From Bacteroidales bacterium (GTDB lineage Bacteria; Bacteroidota; Bacteroidia; Bacteroidales; WCHB1-69), in assembly GCA_017525245.1 (NCBI GenBank), contig JAFXTE010000012.1, forward strand, positions 25,761 through 89,760: a stretch of DNA of 64,000 nucleotides, given 5' to 3'. Made by a program: the position numbers and the translations under genes. Positions 16,370 through 23,558 of the stretch are shown here, piece by piece; within the stretch, counting starts at the first letter, position 1; every line of letters begins with the position of its first letter. The notes under the pieces were generated by a model. That model searched no databases. It was not told where the DNA came from and saw nothing but the letters and a program-made list of their open reading frames with translations.

Positions 16370-16412
16370 TTGGCTCTTAGCTATTAGCTTCTGGCCAATA
16401 GCTAAGAGCCAA
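16370..16412. repeat. Hairpin built from GGCTATTAGCT-type words
   Basis: TTGGCTCTTAGCTATT (16370-16385) and AATAGCTAAGAGCCAA (16397-16412) are exact complements separated by 11 bases: a 16-bp stem inside the FKBP-tex intergenic region. More of the same words follow to 16425. Confidence 0.85.
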
Positions 16413-16433
16413 AAGCTAATAGCCTAAAAATAA

Positions 16434-17294
16434 TTATTCGTTTACGATTTCAAGCAGTTCGATGTCAAATTCCAGCGGGGAGTAGGGGGGGATGCCGCGG
16501 GTACCCTCGCCGTAGGCCATGCTGGAAGGAATGAGCACGGTCACCTTGTCGCCGACTTTCATTTCAGAGACGGTGGCATCCCAGCCAGGAATCACTTGGC
16601 CAGAACCCACTGTGAAGGAGAATGGTTCGCCGCGTTCAACGGAACTGTCAAAGACAGTGCCATCGGTGAAACGACCCGTATAGTGAACTTTTACGGTCTG
16701 CAACGGTTCCACTTTGGCTCCAGTACCTTTTTTAACGTTTTTCACATATACACCTGCTTGGTTTTGCTTCATACCCGGGTGTTTTTGCAGATAAGCGTCA
16801 ATTTCCTCCACTTCTTTCACTTTCCGGTCATCCAACTGGGCTTCAAATTCCGCCTTGGCTTTCTCGAAATCAGCCTTTTTCATGACTCCGTAAAGCATCA
16901 CATCGAGATAGAGTGGTTCTTCGCCAAATTCGTATTCTTGAGCAGGATTCATCATCTTTTCGAAGAATTGTTTGCCGTCAAGGATGAAAGTCGCGCTGTC
17001 TCCCACATGCATCATACGGATGGCTTCAAAAATGTCACCTTCGTAAAGGGAGTCCATAAGCATTTCATTTGGCATCATGGGGAAGAGAAGGGAGTCACCA
17101 GCTCGCAAAGACATCAGAACCCCCACTAAATCACCAGTCATAGGCTGGTCTGCGGTGTCATTTTGTACATGGAACTGGTAGTATAAACCTGATTTGTTTT
17201 TTTTGAATCCTTTGTATTTGCTACAAGCTCCGAGTGAGAGTAAAAGGGTCGCTGCAATCCCGAAAAGGATTAATTTTGTTACGTTTTTCTTCAT
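16434..17294 (-). CDS. FKBP-type peptidyl-prolyl isomerase lipoprotein
   Basis: A 286-residue lipoprotein (MKKNVTKLILFGIAATLLLSLGAC, lipobox LGAC). The N-terminal half is shared with the next gene (KYKGFKKNKSGLYYQF...) and resembles a degenerate FKBP fold. The C-terminal 110 residues are a complete FKBP domain with the active-site pattern VHYTGRFTDGTVFDSS, VIPGWDATVSEMKVGD and AYGEGTRGIPPYSPLEFDIEL, including the binding-pocket Trp. It should isomerise prolyl bonds in exported proteins. It is third in the nrnA-FKBP-FKBP-FKBP-tex row. Confidence 0.92.
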   Translation of the reverse strand: MKKNVTKLILFGIAATLLLSLGACSKYKGFKKNKSGLYYQFHVQNDTADQPMTGDLVGVLMSLRAGDSLLFPMMPNEMLMDSLYEGDIFEAIRMMHVGDSATFILDGKQFFEKMMNPAQEYEFGEEPLYLDVMLYGVMKKADFEKAKAEFEAQLDDRKVKEVEEIDAYLQKHPGMKQNQAGVYVKNVKKGTGAKVEPLQTVKVHYTGRFTDGTVFDSSVERGEPFSFTVGSGQVIPGWDATVSEMKVGDKVTVLIPSSMAYGEGTRGIPPYSPLEFDIELLEIVNE

Positions 17295-17328
17295 TTTTTT
17301 TCTTTTTTTTCTGTTGTTAATAAGGTTT

Positions 17329-18183
17329 TTATTTTAAAATCTTCAATAATTCAACTTCATAAACCACTGGAGTGTAAGGCGGGATTTTGAAAACCTCGTT
17401 TCCTTTGTCTCCAAAGGCATAAGGGGAGGGTAGGATAACCGTCACTTGGTCGCCCACGCACATATTCTGTACTATGACCTCTATCCCTCGCGCCACCTCA
17501 TCTTTCCCTATTTCGAAAGTGACAGGGTGTTCGGGATCTGTGCTGATGTCAAACAAAGAGTTGTCCAGCCTGCGGCCTCGAGCCAGAATCTGAACGGTTT
17601 GTTTATTTTTCGCTTTCGGGCCCGAACCTTTTTTGTTCAATGTATAATGCAGGCCATGATATTTTTTGTCTATGCGGTATTCGGCCACATAGTCCAAAAT
17701 GAGTGAATCTTCAACGTGACGAAGCTGCTTTTTGTATTCCTGATAACGTTCTTCGGCTTTTTCCAAATTTTGTTTTGACATGATTTTCAGCAGTTTAATG
17801 TCAACATAGATGGGGCTTTTCCCATAAGGATATTCTCCCATGCCTAAGAAGTCCTCATAAAATGGCTGGCCGTCGAAAATGAATGTGGCGCTGTCACCGA
17901 GGTGCATGTCGCGCAGGGCGGAGTATAGGTCACCTTTGTAAAGTTCGTCAACCAGCATGTTGTTTCGAGTCATTGGCGAGATAACGGTGTCTTGGGTTCG
18001 CAGGCCCATATTGACGACCACAAAGTCTCCGGTTTGCGGTTGTTCGTTGTTTTCGTTTTGGCTGAAATAGTGGTAGTAATATCCTGAAGAGTCATGTTTA
18101 AATCCGCTGTATTTCCGGCACGAAATAACGGAAATACAGGTCAGAAAGAGAAGTGCAGGCAATATCAAGAATTTGATTTTCAT
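17329..18183 (-). CDS. FKBP-like lipoprotein with degenerate active site
   Basis: A 284-residue lipoprotein (signal peptide with lipobox ISC) that aligns along its whole length with the preceding protein: KYSGFKHDSSGYYYHYFSQN, a shared region DTVISPMTRNNMLVDELYKGDL, and a C-terminal FKBP-like fold. In that fold the pocket Trp (GWD) is replaced (GIEV) and VHYTG reads ILARG, so isomerase activity is doubtful. The acidic residue of the FDSS motif remains (FDIS). A chaperone or binding role is more likely than catalysis. It arose by duplication and lies 5 bp from the GldI-like gene. Confidence 0.82.
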   Translation of the reverse strand: MKIKFLILPALLFLTCISVISCRKYSGFKHDSSGYYYHYFSQNENNEQPQTGDFVVVNMGLRTQDTVISPMTRNNMLVDELYKGDLYSALRDMHLGDSATFIFDGQPFYEDFLGMGEYPYGKSPIYVDIKLLKIMSKQNLEKAEERYQEYKKQLRHVEDSLILDYVAEYRIDKKYHGLHYTLNKKGSGPKAKNKQTVQILARGRRLDNSLFDISTDPEHPVTFEIGKDEVARGIEVIVQNMCVGDQVTVILPSPYAFGDKGNEVFKIPPYTPVVYEVELLKILK

Positions 18184-18187
18184 TGTT

Positions 18188-18796
18188 CTAATTGTATGGA
18201 TTAGGTATATAGTTGGTTTTCGAACGATTGTCAGTTTTTTCCAAAAGTTTTATTTCCATCATGACAGGTTGGAGACCTTGGATGCGGTCGCCGTCGCCGG
18301 CCACTCCGTAAGCTAAATAGGAAGGAATGACCAATCGTGCCCGGGCGCCGGGTCGAAGCATTTGCGCAGCCTCGTGCAGCGCGTCAATCTCTTCGGATCT
18401 GTTCACCACGAACTGTTTCGCACCGAGACTGTCGGAACTGTATATCATTTCACCGGAGAGCAGGAATGTACTATACTCTAAAGTCACGGGGTCGTTTTCC
18501 TTGTAAAGTTCGCCGTTGCCGGGTTCCAACACCTCGATGTAGAGTCCTGTGGGCGTGCGTTGCATATCCCATCCATACCGTTTTAGAAACATCTGGATTT
18601 CTTCGTTTTCCCGACGCATGATATTCTTGTTTCCTTCCACGTATGGGTCGGTTTTCTCCATCTTTTCCTTTTCAGACGAGCCTATTACGCTGCCTGTGGC
18701 GTTTTTACGGTGGCAGGAGTAGAAGGCGCTGGAAAAGAGTGTGAGAAGCGCAAGAAAACAGATGTTACAAATTCGCTTGTTAAGACTGTTGTGCAT
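18188..18796 (-). CDS. FKBP-type isomerase lipoprotein, GldI-like
   Basis: A 202-residue lipoprotein starting at ATG 18796, MHNSLNKRICNICFLALLTLF with a Cys in YSC. An open frame extends further upstream, but it lies inside nrnA. The single FKBP domain (DPVTLEYSTFLLSGEMIYSS ... AYGVAGDGDRIQGLQPVMMEIKLLEK) is short and has the proportions of GldI, the PPIase lipoprotein required for gliding and T9SS function in flavobacteria. Its coding sequence overlaps nrnA by 17 bp, so the two are translationally linked. The GldI assignment is inference from size, lipobox and the presence of T9SS cargos in the window. Confidence 0.78.
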   Translation of the reverse strand: MHNSLNKRICNICFLALLTLFSSAFYSCHRKNATGSVIGSSEKEKMEKTDPYVEGNKNIMRRENEEIQMFLKRYGWDMQRTPTGLYIEVLEPGNGELYKENDPVTLEYSTFLLSGEMIYSSDSLGAKQFVVNRSEEIDALHEAAQMLRPGARARLVIPSYLAYGVAGDGDRIQGLQPVMMEIKLLEKTDNRSKTNYIPNPYN

Positions 18797-19793
18797 TTTC
18801 CCGTACCGCTTTTTCAAAGTGAGCAATGGCATCTTCCATGGAGCCGTGGTAAAAGGCGCCGGCGGCGTTGGCATGTCCGCCGCCCTCGAAGTATTTGCGG
18901 GCGAAGAGGTTGACATCCACAATCCCTTTGGAGCGGAAGGACACGCGGATTCGGTTATCCCGCTCTGTGAAAAAAGCCGTGTAATGCACAATGCCCATGG
19001 ATAGTCCGTAGTTGACGAACCCTTCCGTATCACCGATTTGGAAACCGTTGTCGGTCAGGTCTTTCTTGGTCAGATACATGTAGGAGGCACCAAATTCCGG
19101 CATCACCACCATGCGCTGCGACAAGGCCAGTCCCAACAGTTTCATACGGCTTTCGGTGTAGTTGTCATAGACTTTACGATGGATTTCCTCACCATTGATG
19201 TCGGCCTCGATAAGTTTGCGCAACACGGTGTAGGATTTCGGGTAGTCGCAGGTGTAAGACATGGAGCCGGTGTCGGTGATGATCCCCACATAAAGGCATT
19301 CGGCAATCTCTTTTGTGATAGGCTTTTCGGGTGTAAGATATTGGTACAGGAAATCATACACCAATTCGGAGGCGGAGGTTGTGAGATGTGTGGAGTACAT
19401 GACATCGCATTTGATGTCGGGCTGCACATGATGGTCGATCAGCACCTTGAAATGTGTGGATTTTGAAATCGCATTCTGCAGGTCTTGACCGGCGCGGTGC
19501 GGGGCATTCATATCGACCACGAAAAGCATGTCGGCGTCGCGGATGCGTTTGCGCGCCTCCACGAGGTTTTCCTGCGCCACGATGATTTGTTCTGCGCCGG
19601 GCATCCATTGCAGGAAGTTCGGGAACGGGTTGGGTGAAATGACAGAGGCTTCATAACCTTCGTCCTGAAAATAATGGTATAAGGCCAGCGCACTACCCAA
19701 AGCATCCCCGTCGGGATTGAAATGGAAGACAATGGCAATGGTCTTTGTCTCTTTCAGCGCAGCCTGAATTTTCTGTATATCCTGTTCTTCCAA
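18780..19793 (-). CDS. nrnA: DHH/DHHA1 phosphoesterase, NrnA-like oligoribonuclease/PAP phosphatase
   Basis: A 337-residue protein with the DHH domain motifs HFNPDGDALGSALAL, VVDMNAPHR, LIDHHVQPD and GIITDTGSMSY, and a C-terminal DHHA1 motif GGGHANAAGA. This is the NrnA pattern: two-metal hydrolysis of short RNAs or pNpN and of 3'-phosphoadenosine 5'-phosphate. The start is a TTG at 19793; no ATG is available before the first motif, and the promoter core TATCTTTG lies 20 bp upstream. It heads the run of FKBP lipoproteins and tex. Confidence 0.93.
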   Translation of the reverse strand: MEEQDIQKIQAALKETKTIAIVFHFNPDGDALGSALALYHYFQDEGYEASVISPNPFPNFLQWMPGAEQIIVAQENLVEARKRIRDADMLFVVDMNAPHRAGQDLQNAISKSTHFKVLIDHHVQPDIKCDVMYSTHLTTSASELVYDFLYQYLTPEKPITKEIAECLYVGIITDTGSMSYTCDYPKSYTVLRKLIEADINGEEIHRKVYDNYTESRMKLLGLALSQRMVVMPEFGASYMYLTKKDLTDNGFQIGDTEGFVNYGLSMGIVHYTAFFTERDNRIRVSFRSKGIVDVNLFARKYFEGGGHANAAGAFYHGSMEDAIAHFEKAVRENAQQS

Positions 19794-19813
19794 TGTATCA
19801 GATTTTGAGGGCG

Positions 19814-19821
19814 CAAAGATA
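19814..19821 (-). promoter_or_regulatory. Promoter core of the nrnA operon
   Basis: TATCTTTG on the minus strand, followed by CGCCCTCAAAA. The same 19-base core, TATCTTTGCGCCCTCAAAA, also precedes the acyl-ACP synthetase gene at 62419-62426. Confidence 0.65.
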
Positions 19822-19854
19822 GTAATTTTTTTGTCACAGAAATAATGTCTATAA

Positions 19855-19990
19855 CTTAGACTATGACTTAGACTATGACTATGGTTGATTGTTAATCAGT
19901 CTTAGCTTAAGTTTAAGTCTAAGTTTAAGTCTAAGTTTAAGTCTATGTCTATGTCTAAGTTTAAGTCTAAGTCAAAGTTTAAATCTATGT
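19855..19990. repeat. AAGTTTAAGTCT/AGTCTATG tandem array
   Basis: About 135 bp of words TAAGTCTAAGTT, AGTCTATG and variants fill the gap between nrnA and the SDR gene and overlap the last codon of the SDR. Confidence 0.85.
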
Positions 19991-20760
19991 CAAAGCTCCC
20001 TTCGTACGATGCGGGAGAGAATGGGTATGCGCCATCGTTCGGGAATGATTTTGGTGAGGAGGTAGCTGAGCGGGTTGAGGATGATCTGGCGTTTGCCGCG
20101 GAGCATCCCGTCGATATATTTGCGGGCGATGTCGGAGGTGGATTTCAGGGTGGCGCGGCCGAAGAAGCCCTGCTTGGCGATACGGGCGCTTACTTCCGTG
20201 TTGGTGGCCATCGCGCCGGGCGCGGCCAACGTGACCGAAATGCCCGTGCCTTTCAGCTCCTCGCGCAAGCTTTTCGAGAAGGCGTGGACGTATGCTTTGG
20301 ATGCGGGATAGACGGTCTTGTAGGCAGTGGCTGTGAATCCTGCCATGCTGCCGATGTTCAGGATATGGGAGGGCGTGTTTTGTTGCAGATTCTGAAGCAA
20401 TAATTTTGTCAAGATGGTGGTACACAAAACGTTGAGGTGGAGAATTCGCAGCAGGTAGTCCATGTCGGCGGTTTCGATGGCCCGGCTGCCGCCAGTGCCC
20501 ACGTTGTTGACGAGGATGCTTATCGGGTATTCTTTCGCGATGGATTCCGCCCATCCCTGCACCGCCTTCTCATTGGATAAATCCACGATGAACGACTGGC
20601 TGTCAACGGGATATTTGTTGACGATTTCTTCGCGCACGGCATGTACGGTTTCAGTTGAGCTGACCAATAGGGTGGGGTAACCCCGCCGCGCCAACTCAAA
20701 TGCAAGCTCCCGGCCCAATCCTTTGCTGGCTCCCGTAATTATGGCATATTTGTTGTTCAT
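19990..20760 (-). CDS. Short-chain dehydrogenase/reductase, KDSR/ceramide-reductase-like
   Basis: A 256-residue classical SDR: NAD(P) site TGASKGLGRE, LVNNVG, a catalytic Ser in IGSMAG and YPASKAY with Tyr and Lys. The C-terminus is an amphipathic membrane-associating segment (LLTKIIPERWRIPILSRIVR). The SDR in the sphingolipid locus (58554-59348) ends similarly (ILKRILPSRW), and both SDRs sit beside a GNAT-fold protein of the same family. A role in long-chain base or ceramide reduction is therefore an inference; the substrate cannot be read from the sequence alone. Confidence 0.8.
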   Translation of the reverse strand: MNNKYAIITGASKGLGRELAFELARRGYPTLLVSSTETVHAVREEIVNKYPVDSQSFIVDLSNEKAVQGWAESIAKEYPISILVNNVGTGGSRAIETADMDYLLRILHLNVLCTTILTKLLLQNLQQNTPSHILNIGSMAGFTATAYKTVYPASKAYVHAFSKSLREELKGTGISVTLAAPGAMATNTEVSARIAKQGFFGRATLKSTSDIARKYIDGMLRGKRQIILNPLSYLLTKIIPERWRIPILSRIVRREL

Positions 20761-20766
20761 TGAATT

Positions 20767-20822
20767 TGTTGGACTTTGGACTTTGGACTTGAGACTTTGG
20801 ACTTTGGATTTGAAATATTGGA
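20767..20822. repeat. ACTTTGG heptamer array
   Basis: Tandem TTGGACT/ACTTTGG words upstream of the SDR start. The gap to the GNAT-fold gene also holds three copies of AATTATC at 20890-20912. No promoter is evident between the two genes. Confidence 0.8.
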
Positions 20823-20903
20823 TTTAATAGAGAATGAGAAGATTTGGGAATAAGAAGACTTTGACAAGGGAGAAATAAGTACTAACCCAATAATTATCAA
20901 TTA

Positions 20904-22025
20904 TCAATTATCAATTCTCTTCCGGTAGCACCTCCTTCTTGCAATCACCTCCGAGTCGTACTTCTGCCAGATGCGGGCGGCGATGTTGTCTTCGAGTTGC
21001 TGCGAGGTGTAGGCGTATTCGAAGCCGTGGCGCAGGAAGGCCTCGTGGAGCTGTTTGTGGTAGATGGCGTGGATGCCGGTGTGCGCGTATTCGGGCAGCA
21101 CACCCGTGAGCAGCAGGTCCACACTCTTGTTGTGACGCAGTGCGTGGAGTATGTGGAGCGCCCCGAACGGCCACAGCTTACCATCCGCTTTCTTAAAAGC
21201 CTGATTCAAAGATGGTATGCTCATGGCAATGCCGACTAACCTGCCGTTTTCATCTTCCAAAAGGGACACCAAGTCCAAAATCCCGACGGAAAGGTTTTCA
21301 TCGATAATCCAGGTCATCTCCTCGTGGGTGAGCGGGATGAAGTTGAAGATGTTGTGATAGCTTTCGTTCAAGACCTCCAAAAAAGCGTAGCCGTCCCTTT
21401 TCAACTGTTCTTTGTCCTTGATTTCGCGCAGATGCACATGGTATTTCCGGCTCAGCAGGTCGGCCATGCGGGAAATCCGTTCGGACACGGGCGTGACTTT
21501 CACCTTGTACTGGATGTAGTCCACTTCTTTCTCAAAGCCCATAAGGTCCATGTATTCAGGATAATACGGGTAGTTGTAGTCGGCGCCGAGGGAGGTGAGG
21601 TGGTCGAAGCCCTCTACCAGCATAGCTTGTTTCTCCATGTTGGAGTAGCGTGACGGACCGCAGATTTCCTCCAGACCTTGCGACTTTCCCCATTCTTCCA
21701 CCGTCTGGAACAGCTTTTGGGCCACTTCGAGGTCCTCAATGACATCGAACCAGGCGAAGCGGATGCGTTTTTGTCCCTTGATTTCGTTGCATCGGCGGTT
21801 GATGATGCCCGCGATGCGCCCGATGATTTTGCCGTCGCGAAGGGCGAGCCACATCCGTAAGTCGCAGAATGCTAGAGCCGGATGCTTGGTCAGCAGCTTC
21901 TCCTCGCCCTTGTCCAACGCAGGCACGTAATAAGGACACGACTTATACAGTTCTCGCGGGAATTGTATAAACTTTTTCAACTCCTCACTATTTTTAACTT
22001 CTTTTATTTCAATAGTTTGTGCCAT
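20904..22025 (-). CDS. GNAT-fold acyltransferase-like protein, paralogue of the candidate ceramide synthase
   Basis: A 373-residue cytoplasmic protein. Its N-terminal part (FIQFPRELYKSCPYYVPALDKGE) and middle (WFDVIEDLEVAQKL, GPSRYSNMEKQAMLVEGFDH, YYPEYMDLMGFEKEVDY) align throughout with the protein at 59397-60512 (WLDFIEDEAVLKAL, GPWGFTDMDKEGLLVEGFEH, LEKLGFTKEVDW). The fold is that of tandem GNAT acyltransferases of Bacteroidota. The paralogue lies among sphingolipid genes, and GNAT-fold ceramide synthases are known in bacteria. Acyl transfer to a long-chain base is therefore plausible but not shown. Expression probably starts in the 95-bp repeat element 24 bp upstream. The SDR follows on the same strand. 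Confidence 0.78.
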   Translation of the reverse strand: MAQTIEIKEVKNSEELKKFIQFPRELYKSCPYYVPALDKGEEKLLTKHPALAFCDLRMWLALRDGKIIGRIAGIINRRCNEIKGQKRIRFAWFDVIEDLEVAQKLFQTVEEWGKSQGLEEICGPSRYSNMEKQAMLVEGFDHLTSLGADYNYPYYPEYMDLMGFEKEVDYIQYKVKVTPVSERISRMADLLSRKYHVHLREIKDKEQLKRDGYAFLEVLNESYHNIFNFIPLTHEEMTWIIDENLSVGILDLVSLLEDENGRLVGIAMSIPSLNQAFKKADGKLWPFGALHILHALRHNKSVDLLLTGVLPEYAHTGIHAIYHKQLHEAFLRHGFEYAYTSQQLEDNIAARIWQKYDSEVIARRRCYRKRIDN

Positions 22026-22048
22026 AATCGGAAGTTTGAATTAGCGAG

Positions 22049-22143
22049 CAAATGTACATAAATTACGAATATACACAGACAAATGAAATTGATGCTGTAG
22101 AGACGTTTCATGAAACGTCTCTACAATTTCAGAGGAAAGATAC
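22049..22143. repeat. 95-bp promoter-bearing repeat element, copy 1
   Basis: Contains the 30-bp palindrome (22096-22125), flanked by AATTTCAGAGGAAAGATAC on one side and by a promoter-like end on the other (minus strand: TTATGTACATTTG with TACATTTG as -7 core). The promoter end points at the GNAT-fold gene start at 22025. Copies of the same length are at 36911-37005 and 38982-39076. Confidence 0.9.
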
Positions 22144-22223
22144 TAATTTTTGTGAGTGATTCACAATTCACAATAAACAATGAACAAGCTTCAATAACCA
22201 ATAATCCATAACCATTATTTTTG

Positions 22224-22231
22224 TATTTTTG
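22224..22231 (+). promoter_or_regulatory. Promoter core of the DUF975 gene
   Basis: TATTTTTG 42 bp upstream of the ATG at 22274, preceded by the repeated block GCTTCAATAACC (22188-22217). Confidence 0.55.
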
Positions 22232-22273
22232 CGCCATAAAAAATCAATCATTCACCAATAAAATCGAAACATT

Positions 22274-22972
22274 ATGGGAAAAATCAACGATTTGAAAGAA
22301 CAGGCATTGGCCACCTTGCGTGGTAAATGGGGCTCTTTTGTGGGTCTCACGTTCCTATACATTCTGTTGGCTGGTATAGCCTCTACCACCACTCAGTTCG
22401 GCAATATTTTCACGGGTAGTTCTTTTACCACATTGGCCAAAGTGATGACAGGTTCAGGAGCCTTGTTGACTCTTTTGGCTTTGCCTCTGCAATATGGCTA
22501 CTATGTTGCATATTTGAATTCTTCCCGCCAGGATTTACCTGCTGACATCGGGGATTTGTTCTGTGGCTACAAACGTTTTGGGAAAGTGTTAGGCACCTTT
22601 TTGCTGATGATGCTGGCAGTGATTGGTGGTTTCATCTTGCTCGTGGTTCCCGGTATCATTCTTTGTTTTGCATACGCGATGGTTCCATACGTGTTGCGTG
22701 ACAACCCCGAACTTTCCTGCACAGAAACGCTGGCAAAGAGCCGCGAGATGATGAAAGGTCACAAATGGGAACTGTTTGTGTTGTATCTCAGCTTCATCGG
22801 CTGGGCCATCCTCTGTGTGTTTACCTTCTTCATCGGTTTTCTCTGGCTTACTCCCTATATGCAGATGACCGAGACCAAATTTTACGAGAAGCTCCGTGCG
22901 GAATACGAGGGCTTCGGAGAAGAGGAAATGCCTTTGCGAGAGGAAGTTGCGCCTGTGGAAGATGACGAATAA
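22274..22972 (+). CDS. DUF975-family integral membrane protein
   Basis: A 232-residue protein with an N-terminal amphipathic start (MGKINDLKEQALATLRGKWG) and about five membrane segments, including LLALPLQYGYYVAYL, FLLMMLAVIGGFILLVVPGIILCFAYAMVPYV and FVLYLSFIGWAILCVFTFFIGF. The pattern GIILCFAYAMVPYVLRDNPELSCTE with KSREMMKGHKWELF is the DUF975 signature. The C-terminus is acidic. Function is unknown in the family. It converges with the next gene, only 15 bp apart. Confidence 0.85.
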   Translation: MGKINDLKEQALATLRGKWGSFVGLTFLYILLAGIASTTTQFGNIFTGSSFTTLAKVMTGSGALLTLLALPLQYGYYVAYLNSSRQDLPADIGDLFCGYKRFGKVLGTFLLMMLAVIGGFILLVVPGIILCFAYAMVPYVLRDNPELSCTETLAKSREMMKGHKWELFVLYLSFIGWAILCVFTFFIGFLWLTPYMQMTETKFYEKLRAEYEGFGEEEMPLREEVAPVEDDE

Positions 22973-22987
22973 TATTGTTTCGTTGTA

Positions 22988-23398
22988 CTACGCGCACACC
23001 GGCTTCGGCAGAATCATCGCGCAGTGGTCGATGATGTGGTTGGTGATTTCGAAACCTCTGTCACAGATTTTCTTATCCGTTGTGCCGTCATAGCCCATAT
23101 ACAGATGGGTGACGTCGTATCCGTTATTAACAAAACTCAGCAATTTCCCGTCCCGTTTTGCAACAGCATCACGATACTTTTCGATTGACGGACGACCTTT
23201 GCCCTTGCGCACTTGAAAGACCGTGTCAAGGGCAATCAAACAACCTTTCCACAGAATATCCCCAGCAGTCCGGACATATTTGCTGTCCATATAAGACTGT
23301 GTCTCAGGGTTATACTTGGCCTTTTGGATAACACCCTCGGCGTTGGCCACATATCTCCGGGCCTCTTCGATGGAATACGTGATTTTAGTGTCTTTCAT
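22988..23398 (-). CDS. DUF5618-like small protein
   Basis: A 136-residue, mostly helical protein (YSIEEARRYVANAEGVIQKA ... GDILWKGCLIALDTVF ... KICDRGFEITNHIIDHCA). It resembles the Bacteroidota family DUF5618, which is often found alone. The helical layout recalls HEPN proteins, but the usual RxxxxH motif is not clearly present. A promoter core lies at 23426-23433. No partner gene is adjacent. Confidence 0.65.
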   Translation of the reverse strand: MKDTKITYSIEEARRYVANAEGVIQKAKYNPETQSYMDSKYVRTAGDILWKGCLIALDTVFQVRKGKGRPSIEKYRDAVAKRDGKLLSFVNNGYDVTHLYMGYDGTTDKKICDRGFEITNHIIDHCAMILPKPVCA

Positions 23399-23425
23399 TT
23401 TATTTCAGGTTTGAAATTAACGCGG

Positions 23426-23433
23426 CAAAGATA
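23426..23433 (-). promoter_or_regulatory. Promoter core of the DUF5618-like gene
   Basis: TATCTTTG on the minus strand, 27 bp upstream of the ATG at 23398. Confidence 0.5.
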
Positions 23434-23558
23434 CACTTTTTCTGATAAGCTTCGCCATTATATTAATATTATTTTGAATATTGATTTTTTAACAATTAAC
23501 TAAGTGTTTTCTACCTGAAACGGCATGAAAGTTGCATTCTACGCTTTGGATTGCGTCT

